Assembly (NCBI GenBank): GCA_002102555.1 | Contig: MCFL01000037.1 | Span: forward strand, 124,001-188,000 | DNA: 64,000 nt | Reading direction: 5' to 3' | From: Catenaria anguillulae PL171 | Taxonomy: Eukaryota > Blastocladiomycota > Blastocladiomycetes > Blastocladiales > Catenariaceae | Shown here: in pieces, positions 1-10,852 of the stretch | Numbering within the stretch: position 1 is the stretch's first letter | Layout: each line of letters starts with the position of its first letter | Translations under genes and position numbers: made by a program | Notes under the pieces: model-generated | Seen by the model: only the letters and a program-made list of their open reading frames with translations | The model's database searches: none | Told to the model about the DNA's origin: nothing

Positions 1-547
1 ACGCGGTTTGAGCGCAAAAAGAAAGACCCATGGGCGATGGGGCGAGGTCGAGTCAACCGAAAACGGCGGCCGGTGGGATTGAGTGCGTGGGTTGGGTTGT
101 TCAGATCGGCGGATTGAGCCAAAAAGGTAGAGAGAGCATGGTAAGGAATGTACGGAACGCAAGGGGAAAAGGAGCGATAGCACAAAACCGGCCGGGTTGC
201 AAGGTAATGGCCACGAAGCCAAAAGCGAGGCACAAATCGTGGGAGGGGCAGAGGAATATGGCACACGAAGTCGACGGCGTCGGCGCAAGAGACGTCAAGA
301 AAATGAACGGACCAGCCGAACAAGCGAAGCGCCATCAAAGAATCGACCAGCGATTCATGCGAGGACGAGCAAGAACCAGAGGACGGAAGCAATAGAACAA
401 GAGCAGAGTGTCAATAACGGGTCGAAAACGGAAACAAGAGGGACGCGAATGGAAAAGCAGGAAAACAAAGGAAGTTAGGGAGAAAAGCAAAACGAGACTA
501 ACCGAGCAAAGGCAATGTACAACAAGAGGAAGAGCATAGGGTAAAAA
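1..547. other. No gene recognised; purine-rich left edge
   Basis: The plus strand is strongly A/G-rich, so the minus strand is pyrimidine-rich. I see only short unconvincing reading frames and no recognisable domain. It lies downstream of the minus-strand membrane-protein gene and may be its 3' untranslated region or a further intron. A possible donor dinucleotide sits near the end of that gene's last open frame, so more exons to the left of the window cannot be excluded. Confidence 0.4.
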
Positions 548-3336
548 TCAATAAGAAGGAGGAGTACCGACCTCAGCGCCGTACAAAGCTCGCTTCAAAC
601 TTTCAGACAGCCTGCGAAACGCGCCAGGCGGTCCCTGGTGCTCATACGCCATGGGCGGCGGCGGTGGGGGTGGGGGTGGGGGAGGTGGCGGGACTCCACC
701 CGAACCGACCCTAAACGTGCCGATCGACATGGACCCTGAGGGTGCCGTCACAAAGCTCCTGCCACCCACTGTCGCCGGACTCGCCATGTGCCGACCCGAC
801 GCAACCGTGTTGGCGGCCGCCATCCAGCCGCCCGGCCCGGTCCCTGACGCCGTTCCCGTTCCCGAATCCACGGCCAATGCCACCAAATCCTGCGAGGGAT
901 GGTACACTAGCGGCGACTGATTGCCCGACCCGGACCGCGACGAGTCTGCGCCAGCGCCAGCGTGATGGCCCTGGTAGTACCCGCCGGCCGCGGGGCGATA
1001 TAAGTGCGCACTGAGGGCAGAGTACACGGTCGCTGTATCCTTTGCCGACCCGGGCGGCTCGTCGTCATCTTCATCCTCGTCATCGTCATACATGTAACTC
1101 GGGCCATGTCCGAGACGCATATGGCCGCCGCGTTCTGACGACGAGACCTCGTCCTCCTCGTCGCCCACGCCGCTCGTTCCGCTCTGCTGCGAATACGAGC
1201 TCAACCTGTGGTGATGTTGGTGATGATGATGATGATACACGCCAGCGCCGGCACCCACGGGCGCAGCATACTCATACGACCTGTCGCCAAGCCCGCCGCC
1301 ATCATCCGAGCTCGCCATGGCCGCCATGCTGGCCGACGACCGGTTGCGCGCATGACCGCGCGGGGGACGCCGCGCACTTGCGCCTCCGCCTCGCGCCATT
1401 GTTCGCGAATCGCCACCGACGGTCGCGGCGCCTGACCGGAAGCTGGCCTCGGCCGGGCGCGCGAGTTTTTGCGCTGCAGCGGCATACGTGCCAAACGGCG
1501 TGGGCGGCGCAGTGGACGGGTTCGAGTGGGAGGCCGAGGGGGTTGGCGGGCTGGCGAGCATGCTTGTATTGATTGCAAGTTGAGGCGCGGCAGGCGAGGG
1601 AGCATCGGCGGCGGCGGCCACCGCCACCGCCGCGGGCACATGTGCGGAATCACCTGCCTGAAGATGGGCGTAGGTGTCGTCGTGCGTGCCGTGGACGGGC
1701 GAAATGACAACTTCGCCAGAGCCGTGGCCGTGGCTATCGCCTGCAAAGTAGCCGGCGGATGGACTAGCCAAGTGGCTCATGGACAGGGACCGAAAATGCG
1801 GTGTAGTGGGGCGGGCCGGTACCGCTTGTATCCGGATGAAACTGGGTCCGCATCGCCGGCGCCGCGATGCGGCCGCCCGTGGTGCTGATGATGATGGTAC
1901 ATGGGCACCGGTGGCGGGGGGACTCGAGGCCTTGGTGCCCATCTTCTGCCTCTGAGTCATAAGTTGACGACGATGCGGACGATTGGGCGCGAACTGCACG
2001 CATTGTTGACTGTCCATCGCCTTCGCCCTCGTCGACACCCGAGTTCATGTCGGGTGGGTGCCGAAGGGACGGTTGCGGGGCAGATTCCACCGACGTGTAG
2101 TGCGTGGCCCAGGGCTGCACGGCCGACGAAAGGCGCGCAAGGTCGGCAGAGTCGAATGTCGCGAGCGACCACCGGGCTGGGTTGAGGGATGGCGGATGCA
2201 TGAGCCCCGAGTTTGGACGCCGTGAGCGCTGGAGCGGCGGGTCGGCGAGCGATGTGTAATGATGAATGGGCGCATGTGCATGGCCAAATGCAAGCGCGTG
2301 TGAACGCGGCGAAAGGAGCGCGCCAGAATGCGAATGTGAGCGTGAGCGGCCCCAGTCGTCGTGCATGAGTGACGCGTGGGGTCCAGTAGGTTGCGGCGGT
2401 GGTGGTGGTGGTGGAGGCGGCGGGATGGGTCGGTGGCCCGTGATACCTGCGAGGATGTCGGATAGCCATGGCGCACGGATCAGCCGCCGCGACTGTTGCT
2501 GCTGTTGCAGCGCTTGCTGCACTTGGTGCTGCCTGTGTGCCGCCGCTGAGCCAGCCTCGCCTTCACCGGGCCCCATGGAATCGCGTCTCTGGGCCGCCCG
2601 CGCTACTTGCTTGGCAGTTGGCGGTGCGCCCAAAAACGTCCGATAGTCCCTCGAGTCTGCCTCGTCAAGCAACGGACGATTTGCGCCAGAAGAAAATGTC
2701 GCGGTTGTGACAGCTGGCCGCTGAGCACGTCGCGACGACCGGTGTGATGCATAGCGCGTTTCGCCACCTGGAACGGACGACGACGAGGTGGATGGCATGG
2801 TCGATGCACGTATTGGGGTGGGTGGTGTCATGGTAGAAGGGGTGACAGAGGACCGACGCGATGCAAAAGACGCAAGGGCTGCGCGGAGATGGACTGATTC
2901 GACCAATGGGAGGACGAACGAGTAACATGTGTAGAGCGAAATGAGTGAGGTGGGTGTGGTTGCTGAGGTAGAAGTCAGGAGCGACATGGATTTTCCGGCG
3001 GCGTAGAGGGCGGTCGACTGAAATCGCAGAGCAGTCAAGGGGTCGATGAGTGACGCTGCCGCAAGGGAATTGTCGGCCGAAATTTTCACGTACCATTGTT
3101 AGAGTCGTTGGTGATACCGGCAGCCAGCCCTTGACGACCAACCACACCAGCGCCAATCCGCGCACCAAATTGAGCACGGCCAAATCCAGCGTGGGTGCCA
3201 ACCTGCTCCACAATGACGATTCTGGCGGTAACGACACGGCCGCGTTCGCTGCAATTGCGGCAAACACGCCGACCGACATGAGCAAATCGGCTACAATCAA
3301 TCCAACAACCGCTCTTCGGTGCAGGAGCGAAGGCAT
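548..3336 (-). CDS. Putative multi-pass membrane protein with long disordered tail
   Basis: Function not recognised. The N-terminus (about 140 residues from the ATG at 3336) has roughly four hydrophobic segments, including VVGLIVADLLMSVGVF and LDLAVLNLVRGLALVWLVV. An intron with donor GTACGT (near 3087) and acceptor TTTCAG (near 3013) joins the second and third segments in frame. This arrangement reminds me of the N-terminal TMD0 of TAPL/ABCB9-type transporters, but no ABC domain follows in the window. The remaining 700 or more residues are low complexity: Ser, Pro, Ala, Gln, a polyhistidine run and a 13-residue polyproline near the C-terminus (about 650-690). The tail is open in one frame from 3089 to 1764 and in another from 2038 to 548, with the best-looking sequence passing through a third frame near 1800-1920; an intron or indels there are unresolved. 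In-frame codons upstream of 3336 leave the start uncertain. Confidence 0.5.
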
Positions 3337-4504
3337 GGTGGACGCCAAAGCCGAGCTGCTCTTGCGGCTGCGGCCGCAAACAAGGGCAGCGAATGCGATT
3401 CGCCCGATGCGGTCGATGTGCGTCTGACAAGCCCCGGAACGATGGGTTGGCGACTGGAGCCGCCGTGGGCGTGAGCGTGGCGTGGCCGCGGCCACCCGGG
3501 TTCAAGCTGTGGTAGTGGCTTGCTGCGCAGAGGAAGGTGGAGCAGGCGGTGTGTCGAGACAGAGGGCGATGGCGGAAGTGGGAGGTCGGCAGCGGCAAGC
3601 GCGGCGGCCGACAGGTCGGGTGTGCTGGCTTGCTGGAGCAGGCGTGGGAAGTGGAATGCGAATGTCCTCGTACACAGCGGGGGACGTGAGTGAGTTTTGG
3701 TGTGGGTGCAGTGGGGGTGGCGGGGGCGGGGGGAGGGGGGGCGGCGGTGTGGGTGGTAGGTTTCGGGATGCCATTTGAACTGTGCTGCGTGGTACGTTAA
3801 AAGTCCATGTTCCCAATCGAGTAAGTATGTCGTCCTTAGTGAGATGGAGAGGCGCGACAAAGACACTGGCACGACACAGCGGCAGTCTCTCCACTGCTCT
3901 GCTGCTGTTGAAAAGCTAAGGAGGTGCCAACGAATTCCAATTCGAACCGAATGATGAAGATGCCGAAACAGGGACTACATAGATTTTCCGCGGGATGCTC
4001 AACGTACGCAATAATGCAATATGCATATGGCAATGAGAGCCGAACGGAAGATTGGCTGGTGGGTGTCTGGTGCCTAGTGCCTGGTGCCTGGTGCCTGCTG
4101 GTCGATAATGGTTGAGGTAGACAAATGGGCTCAGCCACGGAATACGATGGGCACAGCGAATCAATGCGGGTATGGACTCACTCACAATAGAGGTCAAGAG
4201 AAATGCATTGCTTCGAGTTCGGGTGCCTTAAATTTCCATCCAAGAGTCGTGGCTCGTGAGTGGCCGTTTTCGTACGTTGATTCAACCAAATCCCTCTCTC
4301 TCGAAGCAAGGGTGTCGAGTCTCGAACCTGTCTAGAACCGTTCTCAAACAGATGGAGGTCGATCCACCGATCGGACGCGACCAAGTATGACACTGTGCCA
4401 GAAGCGAAAAAAGAAAAACATTGCTCTCCACCTCGGCAAAGGGACGCACCAACCACCGCATGCACACGATGCAGCCCCTCCCCCTCTCCACCATCTCCTC
4501 CACC
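3337..4504. other. Divergent intergenic region
   Basis: Lies between the starts of the minus-strand membrane-protein gene and the plus-strand secreted-protein gene, so it should hold both promoters. The 3400-3780 part is GC-rich with G-runs and could still hold 5' exon or UTR of the minus-strand gene. A heptamer tandem repeat lies at 4068-4095. No other gene is supported. Confidence 0.5.
4068..4095. repeat. Four-copy heptamer tandem repeat
   Basis: Four consecutive copies of TGGTGCC, the second with one substitution (TAGTGCC), in the intergenic region upstream of the secreted-protein gene. It is short and may be a simple microsatellite. Confidence 0.85.
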
Positions 4505-5203
4505 ATGCGCCGTCTCGCGTCGGCTCCATTTTCTTCCCTCACCAGGGCCACCATCGCTCTTGCCGTCGTGACACTCACATTGGCGACAACAAGCAACCAA
4601 GTCGCGCAAGCAGCTGTAGTCCCTCTTCCTCAAGGCGTAGAATCTAAAGCAAGTCTTCAAGTTGGCATCCCCACCTCGCGGTCTCGCTCACCCGTCCCAA
4701 AACCAAGCACGACCCCTACCGTCAATCCTGCTGCCACGATGCCTTTCCCACTGGGCACCTACCAAGTCGACCCCTTCCACACAATCTCCTTCCGCCCTGA
4801 CGGATCGGCTCTCGTCGCTGCACACCAGCTCTGCTTCCAGCAATCCGACTGCCCCGCCACCACTTTTGCTGGCTCATGGACATATTCGCCCGATTCGCAT
4901 CAGCTTCGCGTCGCAACCACGTCGCCTATCGTCTCGGCCATGCGCTGGACAATTGTCACGCCCACTTCCTCCTCTCCGTCAACTGGAGTGGTAAAAATGA
5001 AGCTCGTCCCTGGGTCTGAGGAGGGCGATTTCCCCGTCGAGCCAAGGTTGAATGAGAAGCTGATCACGTCTGTCGGAAGGACCGCGTTGAGGGCCGCGGG
5101 AAGGGCGAGCGTGGATAATCACAGTGACCGTGATGCGAATGAAGACGATGAGGACGACCTGAAGGACGGTGAGGAACCTTGGATGTACATTGAAGGGCCA
5201 TAA
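4505..5203 (+). CDS. Predicted secreted protein, small, acidic C-terminus
   Basis: A 232-residue product if translation starts at the ATG at 4505. I chose that start because it gives a textbook signal peptide: MRRLASAPF, a hydrophobic core IALAVVTLTLA, then NQVAQA before a plausible cleavage site. An in-frame ATG at 4421 would put 28 extra residues ahead of the signal. After a Ser/Pro-rich linker, a central part of about 100 residues contains a WTYSPDS stretch and a pair of cysteines (LCFQQSDC); this looks like a small folded beta-rich domain. The C-terminus is highly acidic (DANEDDEDD) and ends WMYIEGP. Single exon. I do not recognise the family; extracellular or cell-wall location is inferred only from the signal peptide. 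Confidence 0.65.
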   Translation: MRRLASAPFSSLTRATIALAVVTLTLATTSNQVAQAAVVPLPQGVESKASLQVGIPTSRSRSPVPKPSTTPTVNPAATMPFPLGTYQVDPFHTISFRPDGSALVAAHQLCFQQSDCPATTFAGSWTYSPDSHQLRVATTSPIVSAMRWTIVTPTSSSPSTGVVKMKLVPGSEEGDFPVEPRLNEKLITSVGRTALRAAGRASVDNHSDRDANEDDEDDLKDGEEPWMYIEGP

Positions 5204-5994
5204 CTGTCCACAAGGTTCCTAGATTCATTGCTGCATTTCTTTGATTGAAGCATTTCTTTCTCTTTTCGTTGCTTCACGTTCAATTTCCTGACACCCATTC
5301 AGCATTCCCATTCTATTCGACGACCAATCATTCCCACTCCAACCATTTGTCATCCTCAGCCCATATGCTCTTGATTTTTTCCCTTACCTCCACTTTCCAT
5401 ATCCACCCGCCCTTTCCTATCCACGTCAAAATCATAAGATTCTTTTCACTCTCTACATTGCACAATACATTTCTATTCTCGGCTCCTCCAGCTTGACCTG
5501 TTGGTCTGAGAAAGCACTTTTTTTTGGCTGTATGCACAAGAACTTACGCAGACCTCGGAAACATATAGGCAGTCCGCCCTGCCAAGTTCAAATCATTCCA
5601 CCACACAGAGATATGTACAGCACGAAACTATTCGGGCCCGCACACCACAGCCCGAGATTGTGGCCAAGGATCGGGCAGCATCAGACTGGCGAAAAGGGAG
5701 AAAAGTTCACTGCATCTGCGGCTGCGTCTCTGCCAGCCTCTTTGAGGTTGTCGGCATCTGCGGTGCCTCGCTGCAGTTGGGATTTTCGCTTCTGATCATG
5801 TGCGGCGTTGAGGGTGATTGATGAGGACATGCATCTTGCAGCTGTTGCTGTTTTGAGAAGCTTGCGCTCAGGGAGGACATGGTGAAATCACAAGCCAGGA
5901 CGTAGGCAATGACCGAGTAACAGTACGTAAGGAAGTGCTGGTGAGGTACTCTACAAAGCAAAAGTTACAAGACAGTACAAGACACGAATCGACA
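5204..5994. other. Convergent intergenic region
   Basis: AT-richer, pyrimidine-rich sequence between the convergent stops of the secreted-protein gene and the F-box-like gene. It probably holds both 3' ends. Short open frames here lack coding character. Confidence 0.5.
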
Positions 5995-7944
5995 TTACAA
6001 GTGCCCAGTTATCCCAAGTCGTTCAGCAGCGTCCATCAAGGCTTTCCGATGCAAGTCATGCAAAATGTAGCCCTGCTTCTCCAACCACCAATCCATGATT
6101 TCCTTGCACTCGGCCTCGAGCACCACCTTGACGAGCAATTCCGTCAACCGAAACGAGTACACGCCGAGTCCGCCATGCCGCCACAGCTCATACACAAATG
6201 GAAATGGGTTTTGATCGGCTTTCTCTAATCCAGCGAGCACAAGCTTGCTGCTTGCAGGCAACGGCAACTGGCCTCGTTTGCACATCCATCCAACCACCTC
6301 GGCAAACTTGACTCCACATTGCGACGCTACGTCCAAGGCAATCGAGTGCCACCAATCTTGTGAAAACGAGCTTGAATAACCATTCTCGAACAGCCAGTCC
6401 AAGACATCCAATTGATTGTTCGCCACGGCATCATGCGTGCATGTTTGTATGTCGTCCGTATCCACCCAGCCGTCAATCAACAATCTGTATCGGTGGAGAA
6501 CAGCCACATGGCCGAATCTGCACGCCGCAAAGATGCCGCGATACACAGCGTCCGTGCCAACAGCTTCATGGGCAAATCGGTCAATGTCGAGCAGCGCGAG
6601 AAGATCGAGGCGGCCCCAGGCACATAGGGTTTCGAAATGGCGGCAGGGTGTGATGCCAAGCTGGGCAGCCGCCTCGACTGCAATCGCGCCCGAGAGCAAC
6701 TGGTACTGGGTGCACTTATCCCACCACACTTTGAGCTCGGGTTGTCCTTCTGCATCTTCAATAGCAGTCGGCGAAAACCGCAATTCCAGCCCAGAATCAA
6801 GCCACCAGTTCAAACGCTCGAGATCATGCTTCTCGGTTGCCAGGTCGAGCGAGGAGGTTGTATACCCCAACTGGTACTTGTCCTTGTCGGCCATGTGCGC
6901 AATGTAGTGTTGCATCCACCAATCAAGCACTTGCACCCCAGCCGGGTCATCCAAACACTCGACCACCTCCCTGGGTTCTGGAAACTCGATCCCCTTTGCC
7001 CTTGCCCAGTCAAGCATGCGCACGTTGGCCTTGGATCCAGCAAATTCGCTGTACTGCAACGAGCTGGCCTGCATCCAATGAATGTTGCCAAAGGCAAACT
7101 CTTGTGGATCCTCCACACCAAACATGTCCCAAATCTCGTCCATGACAAGTGTACACCCGCCCTCGACACCTGCCAACGTCAGCGAAAACTGCGGCAGGCC
7201 CTCACACATGCATCGGTTGAGCACACGTTCCTGATGGGCAATCCAGTCAAAAGTGACGCTGTACCCTTCCTTTGCAGCTGCAAGGACGAGCGCATGCGGC
7301 AGCGAGTGTGGGATGGGCAGCGCTGCGTCCTCATACCAGTCGAGCCCTTCGCTGTCACCAAAGCGCAGAAAGTGGTGCAGCAGCGGCTCGGGCGAGATTG
7401 CGCCCATGAGACTTGGGCTTTTAAGCAGCGAGAGGATTGGTGTCCATCTGCCTTGCACGGCCAGACTGACAGAGAGTGCGCACGCAAGTGTGAAGCAGGG
7501 ATCAAGTGATGCACTTGACTCGCCAAGCTCGTCGTGCGAGTCGCCACCAGCGCCACAGGAAGGAGGGACAAAGACGTCACAGGGGTGTTCGAGCGCATCG
7601 AGATGAAATCGAGGCATGAATGGATCGGGCAGCTTGAGAATCGGCAAAAGATCATGAACTGCTTGCTCGATAAATGGAGCTTCCGACTCTCGCCAGTACT
7701 TGTTCGCCAAGCGAGAAAAGGCGGCGTAAGCGGCCCATGGGTGGGATCGGGCGAGAGCCAGAAAGGCAGAGCAAAAGAATGACGGAGCAACTGAGCGTGG
7801 GAGAACCTGGATCACGTCTTCAAAGTGTTGCCGGCGGATGTGGGTGGGCTCGTTGATTGGGCAGAAGGATGCGAGCTTGGCGGCGGTTGCGAGGATATGG
7901 TCAACCACGGTGATTGGTAGGTCGGGTGGTCGGTGGGCAGTCAT
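5995..7944 (-). CDS. F-box-like protein with ankyrin-like WW repeats (expanded family)
   Basis: About 649 residues from the ATG at 7944 (MTAHRPPDLP); an upstream in-frame ATG at 8001 would add 19. The N-terminus PDLPITVVDHILATAAKLA has the layout of a degenerate F-box: leading prolines and a hydrophobic helix. From about residue 300 the protein is built of irregular repeats of about 30-50 residues with signatures such as LDWWMQHY, LNWWLDSGLELRFS, LDWLFENGYSSSF and MDWWLEKQGY. These resemble ankyrin-repeat helices in which a W-W pair precedes a residue pattern like GLxLxxS. Such F-box plus divergent ankyrin proteins could be substrate adaptors of SCF ubiquitin ligases, but this is inference. 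Single exon, no breaks. A partial inverted paralogue lies immediately upstream (8060-8390), so the family is duplicating locally. Confidence 0.65.
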   Translation of the reverse strand: MTAHRPPDLPITVVDHILATAAKLASFCPINEPTHIRRQHFEDVIQVLPRSVAPSFFCSAFLALARSHPWAAYAAFSRLANKYWRESEAPFIEQAVHDLLPILKLPDPFMPRFHLDALEHPCDVFVPPSCGAGGDSHDELGESSASLDPCFTLACALSVSLAVQGRWTPILSLLKSPSLMGAISPEPLLHHFLRFGDSEGLDWYEDAALPIPHSLPHALVLAAAKEGYSVTFDWIAHQERVLNRCMCEGLPQFSLTLAGVEGGCTLVMDEIWDMFGVEDPQEFAFGNIHWMQASSLQYSEFAGSKANVRMLDWARAKGIEFPEPREVVECLDDPAGVQVLDWWMQHYIAHMADKDKYQLGYTTSSLDLATEKHDLERLNWWLDSGLELRFSPTAIEDAEGQPELKVWWDKCTQYQLLSGAIAVEAAAQLGITPCRHFETLCAWGRLDLLALLDIDRFAHEAVGTDAVYRGIFAACRFGHVAVLHRYRLLIDGWVDTDDIQTCTHDAVANNQLDVLDWLFENGYSSSFSQDWWHSIALDVASQCGVKFAEVVGWMCKRGQLPLPASSKLVLAGLEKADQNPFPFVYELWRHGGLGVYSFRLTELLVKVVLEAECKEIMDWWLEKQGYILHDLHRKALMDAAERLGITGHL

Positions 7945-8059
7945 TGCTTGGAGTGCATGGTATTTATATGTATGGGCTAAACGTGGTCCAAACTGTTCCA
8001 TCGGTTAATTTGTCAATCGTCATGGCGTTGCAAGAGTGAGCCAAGAGCAAGCCAAGTGA

Positions 8060-8390
8060 GTGTCGATCGTGAGAGATCAGCTCGGCGATGGGTTGTCTGA
8101 GGTGGACCACGATGAGTTGGTACATATGATAGATGCCGGTATCGCAAGTGGAAGCCCACACTGGTTGGACTACATTTTCATTGGTGGTGCAGGTGTCAAC
8201 TGCCAAATTTTGGAGTGGGCACGACACCGTCCAATCCCTTTTCCTGATCCTGCAGAGGCCACGGACTGCCTCGACAAAGCAGCGTCAACTCAAGTCTTGA
8301 ATTGGTGGCTCAAGTATTACTTTCCAACTGTGGATCCAGACGATATTGGCCATTCCATCTTGGCGTTGGAATTGGCGACCGAGAATGGGG
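8060..8390 (+). pseudogene. Truncated paralogue of the adjacent F-box/ankyrin-like gene
   Basis: Plus-strand open frame whose central part matches the neighbouring 5995-7944 protein: ILEWARHRPIPFPDP aligns with MLDWARAKGIEFPEP, followed by ECLDD/DCLDK, VLNWWLKYY/VLDWWMQHY and LALELATEN/SSLDLATEK. Only about 110 residues of the roughly 650-residue parent are present and the frame degenerates after an A-run near 8395. It is inverted relative to the parent. Most likely a decayed partial duplication; a functional short protein is not excluded. Confidence 0.65.
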
Positions 8391-8439
8391 TGGAAAAAAA
8401 AACAAAGGACAGGACTGAAAGCGCACGGGGACTCGGACT

Positions 8440-8692
8440 CCATCACCACTGTCCCTTGACCGATGCATCTGATGACGCCTGGTATTGAAATGAGCAATGT
8501 GTGCAAGACGGTAGTGGGAGGGCATTGCGTAGCGACTGGTTTAAGGGAATCAGGAAGTATGGCTCCAATAATCTTGTTGAGCAACGGCAAGGAAACAATG
8601 GCATGCTCGTCAAGATCGTTAAAGTGACCGAAAATGCGAGGGACTTCAACCAAATGGTGAACAAGGACGTAGGTAGTCAATATTGATGACAA
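8440..8692 (-). pseudogene. Relic carrying dispersed module A
   Basis: An 80-residue minus-strand stretch (VPRIFGHFNDLDEHAIVSLP, then LLNKIIGAILPDSL, VLHTLLISIPGVI, IGQG) is clearly related to the module-B gene at 25.0-25.4 kb and more distantly to the exon at 41.76-42.1 kb. Shared features are an H...PR-L-GH segment, SLPLLN, an LP-S--PV-T turn, and a closing IPGV(I/G) motif; with 41.8 kb it also shares NK(I/L)(I/M)GA and IGQG. No complete gene is visible around it, so I call it a relic. Function unknown. Confidence 0.55.
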
Positions 8693-9334
8693 TCACTTGT
8701 TTCTTCCAGCTGCCTTGGACGCTGTCCGCCTCTGACCCGCCCGGTCCGTTTGTCGGAACAGGTTCTCGAAAAAGACCTATGTATGTACATGACATGCGGA
8801 CAAAGACTCGGTGATTGTGCGGCAGGAAGGTGAACCTGCTTCACGGTCCAACGAATACGGGCAGGAAAGCAGAAGACGGACATCCGTTCGGGATACAAAA
8901 GCAGATAGGCACTCCGCATGTCTTGATGATCGCAATTGGCAATGACGAGAATGAGAAAGAATGAGGTCACCGTTACTGGTTCGACTCTAGCGAGACACAT
9001 TTTTCGCGCGCCTGTGCTGTCAAGGCAAACGGAGCGAGAAGATAAAGTCGGGCCAGGCTCACTTTTCCGATGATTCCTTTTGATAATTCAAGTCAAAGGG
9101 AATGTTGCTGTGGGTGGGCAATGTCTGCATCGAAGGCATTCATGCTCCATTATGCAATTCGCAACGCTCATGACTTTCTCTCCCACTAGCAGTTTCTGGT
9201 CGAGTTCGAGAGCTATTCTTGTGCCATTCCAGACTTATCGTCAACCAGAAAAACCCTGTCGTCGAGAATCGCTTCAAAATCGCCAGACTCTAGAAGAAAC
9301 ACTCTGTATGTACATTCTGAATATAAATTTCAAG
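8693..9334. other. Intergenic, 5' of the YchF-like gene
   Basis: No gene supported. The sequence upstream of the ATG at 9335 is open for 85 codons in the same frame, but its composition is not protein-like and no ATG there gives a better mitochondrial presequence, so I treat it as promoter and 5' UTR. Confidence 0.5.
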
Positions 9335-10852
9335 ATGAAGAGACTCGTCCACTCGATGCATTCAACGCTGTCACCAAGCTTTTCCACGAGCCCTTGGCGG
9401 CGAGCACTCAACTCTCATGGCAATGTCGCCCTGCTCGCAGCGACCTTAGCTCCATCACTCTGCTCGTCTCAATACCGCTTCTACGCCAAACCGGCAACGG
9501 CCAGCACCGATGATGCAAAACCCCTCCTCGGCCGTCCTTCCAACAACCTGCGCCTCGGCGTCGTCGGCCTGCCCAACGTGGGCAAATCCACCCTCTTTAA
9601 CGTGCTCACCTCATCCAACGTTTTGGCCGCCAACTACCCATTTGCAACCATTGATCCGGCCGAGGGCAAAGTCGCCGTTCCCGACACTCGCTTTGATGCG
9701 CTGTGCCGCATGTATTCTCCTCAGTCAGCTGTCCCCGCCAAATTGTCCATCACGGACATTGCGGGTCTCGTGAGGGGTGCGGCGAGTGGAGCGGGTCTCG
9801 GAAATGCCTTCTTGTCGCATATTCGTGCCGTGGACGGGATTTACCATGTGGTCCGGTGCTTCAAAGATGCCGGTATTGTACACGTCGAGGAATCGGGTGT
9901 TGATCCGGCCAGGGACTTGGGCATCATCAGCGATGAGCTCCGGTTGAAGGATATGGAGTTTTTGGAAAAGGAGGTGGAGGAGATGAAGAAGAAGTCTGGT
10001 CGGGCGGGACAAGGCGCTGCAGAGTTGAAGGCAAGGCAAGATGAGTTACGGATCGTGGAAAAAGTGTGTGAATGGGTCGCTGGTCAGAACCGGGACGTGC
10101 GGCATGGCGATTGGACGAGCGACGAGGTGACCGTGATCAACCGGTTGCAGCTGTTGACGGCAAAGCCGGTCGTTTATTTGGCCAATGTGGATGAGGAGAC
10201 ATATGTGAGTGGCAAGAGTGATGAGGTGAAAATGGCCAAGGAATGGGTTGAGGCCTATTCTCGTACGTTTGCAGCGTGGATTCATTTTTTTTTCTCTTGT
10301 GTGCGTGGCGGGGTGCTCAACTCACATCTCCTGAGCCTGTTTTCTTAGCTGGAGATAAGGTGATTCCGGTTGCCGGCGCTCTCGAGGATGCACTGTGCGA
10401 GTTGGATGAAGCCGAGCGGATCGAGTACCTTTCATCGCTTGGCAACGGTAATGTGCAATCTGCATTGCCGTCCATCATTGTCTCTGGCTACGAAGCGCTT
10501 AGCCTCATCAATTTCTTTACCGCCGGCCCTGGTGAAGGTACGCCTGCCGCTTTTCTGCTCGTCTTGGTTGCCGATTTACTGACTGGCACATTGTTCTTTT
10601 GCAACTACAGTTCGCTCATGGACCATCCGCAAGGGTTCCAAGGCACCACAGGCCGCTGGTGTCATCCACACCGACTTTGAGCGAGGATTCATTGCCGCTG
10701 AGGTCATGGAATTCGCAGACTTGGCCGCGCTGGGATCAGAGGCGGCTGTCAAGGCGGCTGGCAAGTATTCTCAACGCGGTAAAGAGTACACGGTGCAGTC
10801 TGGCGATGTGTGCTTTTTCAAGTTCAATGTGACCAAGGGGAACAAGAAGTGA
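9335..10852 (+). CDS. Mitochondrial YchF/OLA1-family P-loop ATPase
   Basis: Three exons, 9335-10262, 10349-10537 and 10611-10852, give 452 residues; both introns are GT-AG (donors GTACGT and GTACGC) and restore conserved sequence. Residues 1-65 are rich in Arg, Ser and Ala with no acidic residue before about 50 ([12 protein letters not shown]), a typical mitochondrial presequence absent from cytosolic Ola1. The G domain follows: [16 protein letters not shown] (G1), [11 protein letters not shown] (G3), then a coiled-coil arm ([17 protein letters not shown]). The G4 position reads NVDE instead of NKxD, the change that gives YchF proteins their preference for ATP over GTP. The C-terminal part has the TGS region ([17 protein letters not shown] ... 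[18 protein letters not shown]). The closest role is the mitochondrial paralogue (yeast Ylf2 type), which presumably acts near mitochondrial ribosomes. Confidence 0.92.

Noticed and set aside
8960-9000. Possible tRNA (GGTTCGACTC resembling a T-arm)
   Set aside because: No matching acceptor stem, D-arm or anticodon arm can be paired around it.
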